Assembly (NCBI RefSeq): GCF_000695255.1
Contig: NZ_JMIB01000001.1
Coordinates: forward strand, 1-64,000
Direction of reading: 5' to 3'
DNA: 64,000 nt
From: Photobacterium galatheae
GTDB taxonomy: Bacteria; Pseudomonadota; Gammaproteobacteria; Enterobacterales; Vibrionaceae
Shown here piece by piece: positions 8,802 to 16,190 of this stretch. The notes beneath the pieces were generated by a model, which made no database searches, was not told where the DNA came from, and worked only from the letters and a program-made list of their open reading frames with translations. How positions within the stretch are numbered: the stretch's first letter is position 1; the number at the start of each line of letters is the position of its first letter. The position numbers and the translations under genes are program-made.

Positions 8802-9965
8802 ATGGCATTACAAGGAAACTGGAATTACCCGACACCGATGACGGTCGGCGAAGGCTGTCTGTATCAGATTGCGCAGGCGTGTCATGGTGCCGGGATCCGC
8901 AAAGCCCTGCTGGTGACGGACCCCGGTCTGGCGGAGTTGCCCATGGTGTCTGAAACGGTTGCGCTGTGCCGGGAAGCCGGGATTGCCTGTGAGGTGTTCA
9001 GCCGGATTCAGGGCAATCCAACCGGAGAGAACGTCGAAGATGGTCTGGCAGTGTATCGTCAGGGTGGCTTTGACGGGGTGATTGCGTTTGGCGGCGGTTC
9101 CAGTCTGGATGCGGCCAAGGCCATCGCGCTGATGGCGGGGCAGTCTCTGCCGCTGTGGGCGTTTGAGGATGTGGGCGACAACTGGCTTCAGGCCAATGCC
9201 GGTGCCATTGCGCCAGTGATCGCGATTCCGACCACCGCCGGAACCGGTTCCGAAGTGGGGCGTGCCTCGGTGATCACCGACACGGTCAATCATGTCAAAA
9301 AGATTATTTTCCATCCGAAGATGCTGCCGGTTCGTGTGTTGCTTGACCCGAAAGTGACCGTTGGTCTGCCGCCGCATATCACGGCTGCAACCGGAATGGA
9401 TGCGTTGTCGCATAATCTGGAAGCTTTCTGTGCGCCCGGCTATCACCCGATGGCGGAGGGGATTGCACTGGAGGGCATCCGGCTGATCAAAACCTATCTG
9501 CCGCTGGCGGTGGCGAAGGGTGAAGATATTGAGGCCCGGACTCAGATGCTGGTGGCGTCCAGCATGGGGGCAACCGCTTTTCAGCGCGGGCTGGGTGGCA
9601 TGCACGCCATCGCGCATACACTGGGTGCTTTGTACGACAAGCACCACGGTCTGCTGAATGCGATTCTGATGCCTTATGTACTGGCGGCCAATCGTCCTGC
9701 AATTGAAGACCGGATCACGGATCTGGCTCGTTACCTGGATTTACCAGAGCCCGGTTTTGATGCTTTCCTGCGCTGGGTGCTGGGCTTCCGCACCGAACTG
9801 AAGATTCCGCATACGCTGGCTGAGATCGACATCACCCTTGAAGAAGCACCGCGGGTCGGGGAAATGGCCGTGCAGGATCCATCAGCCGGGGGCAATCCGA
9901 TTGCTTTCTCGGCAGAGGAATACAGCCAGATTTTTGTTGATGCCGTCACGGGCCGGCTTCCGTAA
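8802..9965 (+). CDS. Iron-containing alcohol dehydrogenase
   Basis: A 387-residue group III (Fe-ADH) enzyme. ATG 8802 follows AAGGAG at normal spacing. The NAD-binding motif GGGSSLDAAKA is at 97-107, PTTAGTGSE near 143-151, and the metal ligands are in GMDALSHNLEAF (D200, H204), GMHAIAH (H268/H272) and KHHG (H282). It lies between the aldehyde dehydrogenase and the amidotransferase. An alcohol dehydrogenase is unnecessary for putrescine-type substrates but is exactly what is needed to oxidise the hydroxyl of gamma-glutamylethanolamide to an aldehyde. This makes it the strongest contextual argument for an amino-alcohol as the substrate of the whole operon. Confidence 0.9.
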   Translation: MALQGNWNYPTPMTVGEGCLYQIAQACHGAGIRKALLVTDPGLAELPMVSETVALCREAGIACEVFSRIQGNPTGENVEDGLAVYRQGGFDGVIAFGGGSSLDAAKAIALMAGQSLPLWAFEDVGDNWLQANAGAIAPVIAIPTTAGTGSEVGRASVITDTVNHVKKIIFHPKMLPVRVLLDPKVTVGLPPHITAATGMDALSHNLEAFCAPGYHPMAEGIALEGIRLIKTYLPLAVAKGEDIEARTQMLVASSMGATAFQRGLGGMHAIAHTLGALYDKHHGLLNAILMPYVLAANRPAIEDRITDLARYLDLPEPGFDAFLRWVLGFRTELKIPHTLAEIDITLEEAPRVGEMAVQDPSAGGNPIAFSAEEYSQIFVDAVTGRLP

Positions 9966-9986
9966 GCCTGACACCAAGGAGACACC

Positions 9987-10706
9987 ATGCTGATGAAAAT
10001 AGGTATTTTGCAGTGCGATGATGTCCGGCAGGATTTGCAGCCGGCACACGGGAATTATCCGGCGATGTTTGAGCAGTTACTGCATCATGCCGACCGCGAG
10101 CTGGAACTGGTGTTTTACCGGGCGCTGGACGGTGAATTGCCTTCAGAGATGGATGAATGCGATGCCTACATGACGACGGGCAGTCGCTTCAGCGTGAATG
10201 ATGATTTGCCGTGGATCCCGCCATTGCTGGACTTCATCCGGACCCTGTATGCAAACCAGAAAAAACTGGTGGGGATTTGCTTCGGGCATCAGTTGATTGC
10301 CAAAGCGCTGGGGGGCGATGTGATTCAGGCCCCGCAGGGCTGGGGGGTTGGCGTCGCAACCCATTCGCTGCTGGCGTTACCCCGGGGCGTGAACGGTGCA
10401 GCCACGGTGCCTGAAAGCCTGTCGCTGGTGGTCAGCCATCAGGATCAGGTGGTGACGCTGCCGCAAAACAGTGTGGTGCTGGCCGGAAGCGACTTTTGTC
10501 CGTATGCCATGATGCAGGTTGGTGAGCACTTCCTCGGCATTCAGGGGCACCCGGAGTTCAGTAAGCCTTACTCCCGGGATCTGATGCTGGCAAGAAAAGA
10601 CATCCTGCCTGCGGAAGTGCTGGATCATGGGTTGACATCGCTGGAGAAACCGGTCGACAGCGAACGGGTGACCCGCTGGATGCTGGATTTCCTGCAGGAT
10701 GCCTGA
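9987..10706 (+). CDS. Class I glutamine amidotransferase, gamma-glutamyl hydrolase candidate
   Basis: A 239-residue GATase1-fold protein. The nucleophile elbow GICFGHQ places Cys at residue 98, and the C-terminal His-Glu pair is in IQGHPEF (H188, E190), so the triad is intact. The ribosome site AAGGAGA precedes ATG 9987, 21 bases after the alcohol dehydrogenase. It resembles stand-alone GMP-synthase-like amidotransferases. As last gene of the operon it would release glutamate from the final gamma-glutamyl acid (gamma-glutamylglycine if the substrate is ethanolamine), the step PuuD performs for gamma-glutamyl-GABA. PuuD itself belongs to the related C26 family, so this would be an analogous solution. 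Confidence 0.85.
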   Translation: MLMKIGILQCDDVRQDLQPAHGNYPAMFEQLLHHADRELELVFYRALDGELPSEMDECDAYMTTGSRFSVNDDLPWIPPLLDFIRTLYANQKKLVGICFGHQLIAKALGGDVIQAPQGWGVGVATHSLLALPRGVNGAATVPESLSLVVSHQDQVVTLPQNSVVLAGSDFCPYAMMQVGEHFLGIQGHPEFSKPYSRDLMLARKDILPAEVLDHGLTSLEKPVDSERVTRWMLDFLQDA

Positions 10707-10726
10707 AGCTATCCATCCCTGACGAA

Positions 10727-10766
10727 ACAGCCTGTCCTGCATTCTGCCGGTCAGGCTGTGTTTTTT
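10727..10766 (+). terminator. Rho-independent terminator of the amine operon
   Basis: ACAGCCTG (10727-10734) pairs with CAGGCTGT (10752-10759) and is followed by GTTTTTT. It lies 20 bases after the amidotransferase stop and just before the convergent flavoprotein gene. Confidence 0.8.
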
Positions 10767-10790
10767 ATTCGGTATGACTACCGTCGTCGC

Positions 10791-11591
10791 TTATCCGCTG
10801 TAATTTTCCTGGTCATCACGCTTGATGACTTTATGGCCGTCCTCGGTGACGCCTGCTTTCCAGTAACTGCTGATGTAGCAGGCTTTGCGATCGAATTCTG
10901 GCTGCTGGCTGAGATGCTGGCGGATGGCTCTCATATTGCTGAATTCACAGGCACACCAGATGGCCGGTTTCCCGGTTAGCCATGGCAGTGAAGCCACGCG
11001 CTCTGCCAGCGAAGGGGCCGTCTGGAGATCCCCGGTTCTGAGGATCAGTTCAACACCGGCCGGCAGGTTCAGGGCTGGCCGATCGGCATCACTGTGCAGA
11101 TCCAGCACCACATAGCCTCTGGCCTCTGCGGGCAGGCTGGCGGTTTTGAGCTGAATCGATGGCAGGGCGGTCATATCGCCGATGATCAGCACCCAGTCAT
11201 AGTCTTCTGCCAGACCTTGAATCGTGTTGGGTCCGCCAATGGAAATCTGATCGCCCGCCTGTGTCTGCATGGCCCAGTGACTGGCGTATCCGCCCTGCAT
11301 CTGATCGACGGTGTCCCCATGATGATGTTTGACAAAGTCGATTGAAAACCGGCCCTGCACGGCATCAAATTCGCTGATAGTAAAAGTACGCATCACCGGA
11401 CGCTGACCTTCGGTCAGGGTACTCAGATCCGTGCTGCCTTCCGGCGTGAACAGCAGTTTGACATATTGTCCGGCACTGTCTGCCGGAAGTTGCCGGATAT
11501 CCTCGCCGGTCAGCACGATACGGCGCATGTTCGGGCTGATATCGAATGTTTCTGAGACGGTGAATGTTTTGGGTTGAAGACGTTTTTGCAT
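10791..11591 (-). CDS. Siderophore-interacting protein (FAD/NAD(P)H ferric-siderophore reductase, ViuB/YqjH family)
   Basis: A 266-residue cytoplasmic flavoprotein. The FAD-binding motif MRTFTIS lies near residue 93, the nicotinamide-binding part begins with WVLIIGDMTALPS near residue 137, and the family signature W-x-A-x-E-F appears as WCACEFSNMR near residue 221. The protein ends with YISSYWKAGVTEDGHK, a hallmark of the family. These enzymes release iron from imported ferric siderophores by reduction. It is the second gene of a two-gene operon, 14 bases after a serine-recombinase-like gene. No clear Fur box was seen by eye upstream of the pair. Confidence 0.92.
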   Translation of the reverse strand: MQKRLQPKTFTVSETFDISPNMRRIVLTGEDIRQLPADSAGQYVKLLFTPEGSTDLSTLTEGQRPVMRTFTISEFDAVQGRFSIDFVKHHHGDTVDQMQGGYASHWAMQTQAGDQISIGGPNTIQGLAEDYDWVLIIGDMTALPSIQLKTASLPAEARGYVVLDLHSDADRPALNLPAGVELILRTGDLQTAPSLAERVASLPWLTGKPAIWCACEFSNMRAIRQHLSQQPEFDRKACYISSYWKAGVTEDGHKVIKRDDQENYSG

Positions 11592-11605
11592 GTGTTGTGC
11601 TCTTT

Positions 11606-12229
11606 TTATTGTTTATCGTTCATGGATGGCTGGTTGTGGCCATGATGCTGCATTTTGGCTTTGACACGTTTGACGGTGGAAATGCTGACGCCTACTTCAT
11701 CCGCCACACTTTGCAGTGTTTTTCCGGCTTGCAGCAGCCTGGCGATCTGTTGGTGTTGTGCCTGATTGGCACGCCGGCCCCGAAATTTTTCTTTCCAGGC
11801 CGATGGGTCTTGCCGAAGAATGCCGCGACTCGCTTCAGCGGCCCACAATCGTTGCTGGGTTTGCGAGCTGGCGTAGCCTTTCAGCATTCGCAGCAAAGCG
11901 TCGGTCACCGGGCAATTCGGCTGAAATGTCAGGGGCTGATTCAGGGTATGGATGATCACGCCTTTATCCAGCAAATTGCTGAGAGTCAGATGACAAGCAT
12001 CGAAATGAAAACCCAGATCCGTTACCCAGCGGACGATGAGTTGATCGCCGGGTTTGAGGCGATCAAATAAGGCACGGTACTGCGGACGATCTTCTGCGGG
12101 AACATTGCCGCGCATCCCGGTTTCCTGAAACAGTTGGAGATCCGGACTGAAATCGGTGATTTGCCGGATGAAAGCATCCGGATCGGTCATTTTCGGTGAC
12201 AGCCGAATGTAGCCATAAGTCGTCGGCAT
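11606..12229 (-). CDS. Serine-recombinase-like DNA-binding protein, catalytic arginines lost
   Basis: A 207-residue protein with the resolvase/invertase N-terminal domain and a C-terminal helix-turn-helix (TLQSVADEVGVSISTVKRV). The equivalent of the active-site serine is present (YIRLS, R9 and S11). However, the segment that normally reads D-R-L-G-R is T-D-L-G-F here (70-74), so the two conserved catalytic arginines are replaced by Asp and Phe. Strand exchange is therefore doubtful, and a DNA-binding regulator seems more likely. It is cotranscribed with the siderophore-interacting flavoprotein. Its own promoter region (12301-12367) carries direct and inverted repeats that could be its binding sites. 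Confidence 0.8.
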   Translation of the reverse strand: MPTTYGYIRLSPKMTDPDAFIRQITDFSPDLQLFQETGMRGNVPAEDRPQYRALFDRLKPGDQLIVRWVTDLGFHFDACHLTLSNLLDKGVIIHTLNQPLTFQPNCPVTDALLRMLKGYASSQTQQRLWAAEASRGILRQDPSAWKEKFRGRRANQAQHQQIARLLQAGKTLQSVADEVGVSISTVKRVKAKMQHHGHNQPSMNDKQ

Positions 12230-12300
12230 GGGATGTTCCTGTGTTGTATCTGTATTTGTTTCTGTGTTGTTTTTGTCGGGGCACGACAGAATGACTGGTT

Positions 12301-12367
12301 CATTTGGTGTGGCTCATTTAAAAGTCATCATAGTGGCTCAAATAAAAATGGTCAACACCAAATGAGC
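12301..12367. promoter_or_regulatory. Repeat-rich control region upstream of the recombinase-like gene
   Basis: GTGGCTCA occurs twice in direct orientation exactly 24 bases apart (12309-12316, 12333-12340), each followed by an AT-rich run ending AAAA. An 11-bp inverted repeat, TCATTTGGTGT (12300-12310) and ACACCAAATGA (12355-12365), encloses them. GCTCATTT (12312-12319) also pairs with AAATGAGC (12360-12367). The density of sites suggests an operator, plausibly for the recombinase-like protein itself. Confidence 0.5.
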
Positions 12368-12370
12368 TGT

Positions 12371-12574
12371 TGGTGCGCATCAGAAAAGGCTGAGATTGGC
12401 ACTGAACCCAAGCGCGACATATCACCCCATCACAAAGAAATATTGGGACAGTCGCCTTAAGAACGCCAAAAGATACTGGATTCCCGCCTTCGCGGGAATG
12501 ACGATAACTGGTTGATTATAAATAAAATTTATCAGTTTTACTCAAGGCTTTGTGTAGGAGGAACCGGCGAAAGC
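12371..12574. repeat. 204-bp direct repeat, copy A1
   Basis: This stretch is repeated at 12976-13179 with the same length and about 12 differences (roughly 94 percent identity by eye). It contains the 20-bp palindrome ATTCCCGC-CTTC-GCGGGAAT at 12480-12499. No coding frame is conserved in it. Confidence 0.85.
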
Positions 12575-12670
12575 TGGAGCCACAAAGCAGGCATGAATGA
12601 TGAGGGACTTTGGCGAGAGGTAACCGCTCCTTTCTGTTATCCCCGTACTCTCTTGCTATCCCATTTTTCC

Positions 12671-12790
12671 CGTCATTCTCACGAAGGTGGGATCCAGTGA
12701 CTTTCAAGGATAAATTGCGTGGAAAATGAATCCGGTTGATGGCTGTCATCTCGTGCTCAGTGGATTCCCGTCTTCGTGGAGATGATATAA
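12671..12790. repeat. Palindromic dispersed element, copy B1
   Basis: Two diverged copies of the CGTCATTCCCGC/GCGGGAATGACG type palindrome face each other around about 70 bases of shared spacer (GTGACTTTCAAGGATAAATTG and TCATCTCGTGCTC blocks). The same arrangement recurs at 31587-31720. The form is that of a BIME or MITE with inverted ends. Confidence 0.65.
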
Positions 12791-12975
12791 ATCATTGATT
12801 ATAAGCAAAAATAATCCAGCCCCAGACATAAGAATCGGAAGAGGTCACCTGCTTAGGGAAAAATTCATGGATGAATTTTTAGGTTGTCGGCGTCGGGAGC
12901 GCCTACAACCGGCCCGGACCACATCAAAGAACCAATAGGCATTTCTGGATACTCTTTGGGCCAGCAAAGAGTATC

Positions 12976-13179
12976 TGGCGCGCATCAGAAAAGGCTGAGA
13001 TTGGTACTGAACCCAAGCGCGACATACCACCCCATCACAAAGAAATATTGGGACAGTCGCCTTAAGAACGCCAAAAGGCACTGGATTCCCGCCTTCGCGG
13101 GAATGAGGCTAATTGGTTGATTATAAATAAAATTTATCAGTTTTATTCAAGGCTTTGTGTAGGAAGAACCGACGAAGGC
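12976..13179. repeat. 204-bp direct repeat, copy A2
   Basis: Second copy of the 12371-12574 repeat. Its palindrome lies at 13085-13104. Between A1 and A2 lies the B1 element, so 12371-13179 is a small repeat nest with no genes. Confidence 0.85.
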
Positions 13180-13217
13180 GGGAACTGACTCAGACAGGAC
13201 AATCAGACGCGTGAAGA

Positions 13218-14123
13218 CTACGTCTGAAAGTGTCTGACTTCATTGTGCAGCCAGTCGATGAACGCCTGCGCCCGGGCGATCCGGGGCGAAGTCTGACTGT
13301 AAAACAGGGTGAAGCGGACGCCGGGGGTCATGCCAATGTCGAAGGGCTTCACCAGCAGGCCGCGTTCAATAAAATCGCCCGCCAGACTGAGCGTGCCTAA
13401 ACAGGCACCATGGCCGGCGATCACCGCATTCAGCCCCATATCGAATGTACTCACTTCCATCCACTGGACATTGTTTTTGGGCATGGTGACCCCGGCGATC
13501 TGGAACCATTTCTCCCAGGTGAAGCTATGGGTGTCCACACCATGGATGAGCCAGCAATCTAATAACTGTTCCGGTCGGGTCAGTTGAACGGATTCTGCCA
13601 GTTCAGGCGAGCAGATCGGGTAGACGGCCTCTTCATACAGCAGGGCTTTGGTTAGGTTATTGCCTAAATCGGTGTCATAACCCTGACGAATGGCAATATC
13701 GATATTGCCGTACTTCATCTCGGGTGATTCGGCGGTGGCGTAAACCCGAATTGGAATGTTCGGATGACTCATGGTGAATTTCCAGAGTCTGGGCATTAGC
13801 CAGCGTGCTGCAAACGACGGCGTGGTATTCACGGTCAGCATGCCTTCCAGCGGCTCGGCCTGGATGGTATTCAGGCCAGACAGAATGTGCTCGAACCCTC
13901 TGGAGACGGCTGAAAATAGGCTGGTGCCCTGGCTGGTCAGGATCATGTTACGTCCCTGACGGGTGAAGAGCTTACAGCCAAGCGATTCTTCTAACTGGCG
14001 AATTTTCTGGCTGACGGCGGCCTGACTGACATATAGCTCTTCTGCGGCTTTGCTGTAACTCTGTTGCCGGGCTGCGGCTTCGAAATAGCGAAGCCCGGAT
14101 AAATGTCGCAAGCGATTGTCCAT
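13218..14123 (-). CDS. LysR-family regulator, GcvA-like
   Basis: A 301-residue regulator with the HTH at residues 10-45 (LRYFEAAARQQSYSKAAEEL, YVSQAAVSQKIRQLEE) and a substrate-binding-like C-terminal domain that includes NTTPSFAARWLMPRL, a segment typical of GcvA-type LysR proteins. It is divergent from a small ORF at 14220 and has a repeat nest downstream. The target is not evident; the adjacent small ORF or the acetyltransferase genes beyond it are possible. Confidence 0.9.
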   Translation of the reverse strand: MDNRLRHLSGLRYFEAAARQQSYSKAAEELYVSQAAVSQKIRQLEESLGCKLFTRQGRNMILTSQGTSLFSAVSRGFEHILSGLNTIQAEPLEGMLTVNTTPSFAARWLMPRLWKFTMSHPNIPIRVYATAESPEMKYGNIDIAIRQGYDTDLGNNLTKALLYEEAVYPICSPELAESVQLTRPEQLLDCWLIHGVDTHSFTWEKWFQIAGVTMPKNNVQWMEVSTFDMGLNAVIAGHGACLGTLSLAGDFIERGLLVKPFDIGMTPGVRFTLFYSQTSPRIARAQAFIDWLHNEVRHFQT

Positions 14124-14219
14124 AATCTCAGCTTATAAGTGGTGTCATAAATCATCGTTCGTTGATAGAAAGGATTATACGCATAATCTCCGCAGACACT
14201 GTGACCGGAGAGAAGAAAA

Positions 14220-14405
14220 ATGATCAAGATGATGTTGCACTGGGAATTGAAAAGTCAGCGTTTGAGCGCAAAGAAGCGGCTGATTGCCATGAACTCTGCC
14301 AGAAAGTCGGCAGTACAGCATGATGGCTTAACCCCGCATCTGAAGCATGACCTTGGACTGGAGGAACCCGAAGAAAATTCATTCGACTATCATCGCTACT
14401 TATAG
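14220..14405 (+). CDS. Small basic protein of unknown function
   Basis: A 61-residue ORF, divergent from the LysR gene, with GGAGAGAAG upstream of its ATG. The N-terminal half is basic (LKSQRLSAKKRLIAMNSARKS) and the C-terminal half acidic and aromatic (LGLEEPEENSFDYHRYL). It loosely resembles DUF1127-type small proteins but I cannot assign it. The position 97 bases from a LysR start makes it a possible LysR target. Confidence 0.5.
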   Translation: MIKMMLHWELKSQRLSAKKRLIAMNSARKSAVQHDGLTPHLKHDLGLEEPEENSFDYHRYL

Positions 14406-14533
14406 GTGCTGGGAGGAGAGGGCGTTTGTGCCGTGCCGGCTGCGGGGGAAAATCATCCGATGTTTTCGGTCTGTACATTCCGGCAGGCGCAAGGTTAAGA
14501 TGCTGAAAAATAGAATGAAAAAGAGTCAGTGAG

Positions 14534-15004
14534 ATGGAAGTTGATGTGCGTGCCTTAACCCCGGCTGATCTTCCGGCGTATCGTGAGATTCGTCTGGAAA
14601 GCCTGCGGCTGCACCCGGACTGCTTTGGCGCCAGCTATGAAGAGCAGCGGTGTATGCCCCAAATGCATTTTGAACGTAATATTGCAGCGCAAAACCCGCA
14701 GCATACCATGCTGGGCGCTTTTGACGGGGAAGCGCTGATAGGATTATGTGGTGTTTCTGAAATCGGTAACCAGACAGTTTTGATTACTCAGATGTATGTT
14801 CAGGGGGCCTATCAGGGGCTGGGTGTGGGTCAGGCGTTCATTGAAGCCGCGAAACGAACGGCAGCCGAAAGCCATCAGGCCCGCAGGCTTCAGTTGGATG
14901 TCTATCCGCAAAATCTGGCGGCGAAACGCAGTTACGAAAAAGCCGGCTTTCAGGTGACTGATCAGACTGAGGATGAATTGATCATGACGCTGGTGCTCTC
15001 ATGA
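14534..15004 (+). CDS. GNAT-family N-acetyltransferase
   Basis: A 156-residue acetyltransferase. The acetyl-CoA binding motif A is visible as MYVQGAYQGLGVGQAFIEAA, the Q/R-x-x-G-x-G/A loop near residues 95-102, and the C-terminal NLAAKRSYEKAGF motif B follows. Substrate unknown. The stop overlaps the start of the next acetyltransferase (ATGA at 15001-15004), so the two are translationally coupled. Confidence 0.88.
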   Translation: MEVDVRALTPADLPAYREIRLESLRLHPDCFGASYEEQRCMPQMHFERNIAAQNPQHTMLGAFDGEALIGLCGVSEIGNQTVLITQMYVQGAYQGLGVGQAFIEAAKRTAAESHQARRLQLDVYPQNLAAKRSYEKAGFQVTDQTEDELIMTLVLS

Positions 15005-15465
15005 TCCGGATTCGTCATGTTGATCCGGCACTGATCCCGATGGCACTGTTGCTGGAAGCTGATCCATCTGAAGCCTGCATTCAGCATTATCTGAACGGGG
15101 CGTTTTGTCTGGCTGCGGTTCAGGAGGACGAGATCATTGGGGTTTGTGTGACTCAGCCGATTGCAGAGCAGACTTATGAAGTGTTCAATCTGGCTGTCTT
15201 TCCGGCTTACCAGCAACAGGGGATTGGCAGACAGTTGCTGGCTGCGCTGTTTCCGAGACTGAAAAAACAGGGCGTAACAACGCTGGTACTGGGCACCGGC
15301 ACTTTTGGCTATCAGTTAACCTTCTATCAGAAACTGGGGTTCCGGGTCGATTCGGTCGTGAAAGATTTTTTTGTCGAACATTATGATGAGCCGATTGTTG
15401 AGCAGGGACTTCAGCATCTGGATATGCTCAGACTCCGCCTCGATTTGACGGCGATTCCGGGTTAG
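15001..15465 (+). CDS. GNAT-family N-acetyltransferase
   Basis: A 154-residue protein overlapping the previous stop by four bases. Motif A is seen as LAVFPAYQQQGIGRQLLAALF (about residues 66-86), followed by a hydrophobic beta strand and FYQKLGFRVDSV. A conserved run VKDFFVEHYDEPIVEQG near the C-terminus is typical of a subgroup of small GNATs acting on amino groups of metabolites. Exact substrate unknown. Coupling to the upstream GNAT suggests related roles. Confidence 0.87.
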   Translation: MIRIRHVDPALIPMALLLEADPSEACIQHYLNGAFCLAAVQEDEIIGVCVTQPIAEQTYEVFNLAVFPAYQQQGIGRQLLAALFPRLKKQGVTTLVLGTGTFGYQLTFYQKLGFRVDSVVKDFFVEHYDEPIVEQGLQHLDMLRLRLDLTAIPG

Positions 15466-15544
15466 CGTTGGTTTATGCAGGGCCGGATGATCGATAATTT
15501 TCTGGTTTTGAAAAAGCAATTTTGCATGAGGCACAGAAGAGGAA

Positions 15545-15982
15545 ATGATGCACAACAGTTTACCGGATGAAAATCAAAAGCGATTTGTCGCTGTATTAAG
15601 TAAGAAACTGGAACTGGGCAGGACGTTCAATGTGCTGGGACACATCAGTGTGGGTCTGTCTGCGCAATTAGAACAAGGCATGGCACATTTTGTGGATTAC
15701 ACGGATAAAGACGGTCAGGTTCATCCTTCGTTATCTCACTATCCGTTTATCGTGCTGAAGGCTGACAACAGCAATAAAATCCGGAAGATCAGGGAAGCGG
15801 CGCTGGCGAAGGGCGTCATGTTTACTGATTTTACCCATACCATGACTGACGGCGGTTCATTGCATCAGCAAGCGATCACGGCAGAAACCGCAGAAGTTGA
15901 TTTAGAATATATGGGCATTGGTTTATTTGGGGATGCCGAGACTCTGAAAGAGATGACCAAAAAGTTCAGTTTATATCGGTAA
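15545..15982 (+). CDS. DUF2000 family protein
   Basis: A 145-residue cytoplasmic protein. Features matching DUF2000 are the N-terminal strand NQKRFVAVLSKKLELGRTFNVLGHISVGL, the central YPFIVLKADNSNKIRKIREAA and the C-terminal YMGIGLFGDAETLKEMTKKFSLYR. The fold is peptidyl-tRNA-hydrolase-like; the biochemical role is unknown. Two adjacent ATGs (15545, 15548) are possible starts. It stands between acetyltransferases and the two-component operon without a clear operon partner. Confidence 0.8.
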   Translation: MMHNSLPDENQKRFVAVLSKKLELGRTFNVLGHISVGLSAQLEQGMAHFVDYTDKDGQVHPSLSHYPFIVLKADNSNKIRKIREAALAKGVMFTDFTHTMTDGGSLHQQAITAETAEVDLEYMGIGLFGDAETLKEMTKKFSLYR

Positions 15983-16190
15983 TGCCGGGATGAAGCGTCC
16001 TGGCATATCAGCGATGGCAGATCAATCGATGTCCGGCATCCCTTCCGCTTTCTTTCCTTGGCTATTGATGACAAATCTATAAAATAACCCACTCACTGAA
16101 TGGAAGGAAAATCACCTTTCTCCTGATTTTCGCGAGTTGTCATTTCCGGTATGGAATGCCGTAAATGCCGAGCAGATAAAGGAAAACTGC

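Noticed and set aside
12230..12300. Fur box upstream of the recombinase-flavoprotein operon
   Set aside because: No GATAAT-type hexamer trio was found; iron control stays speculative.
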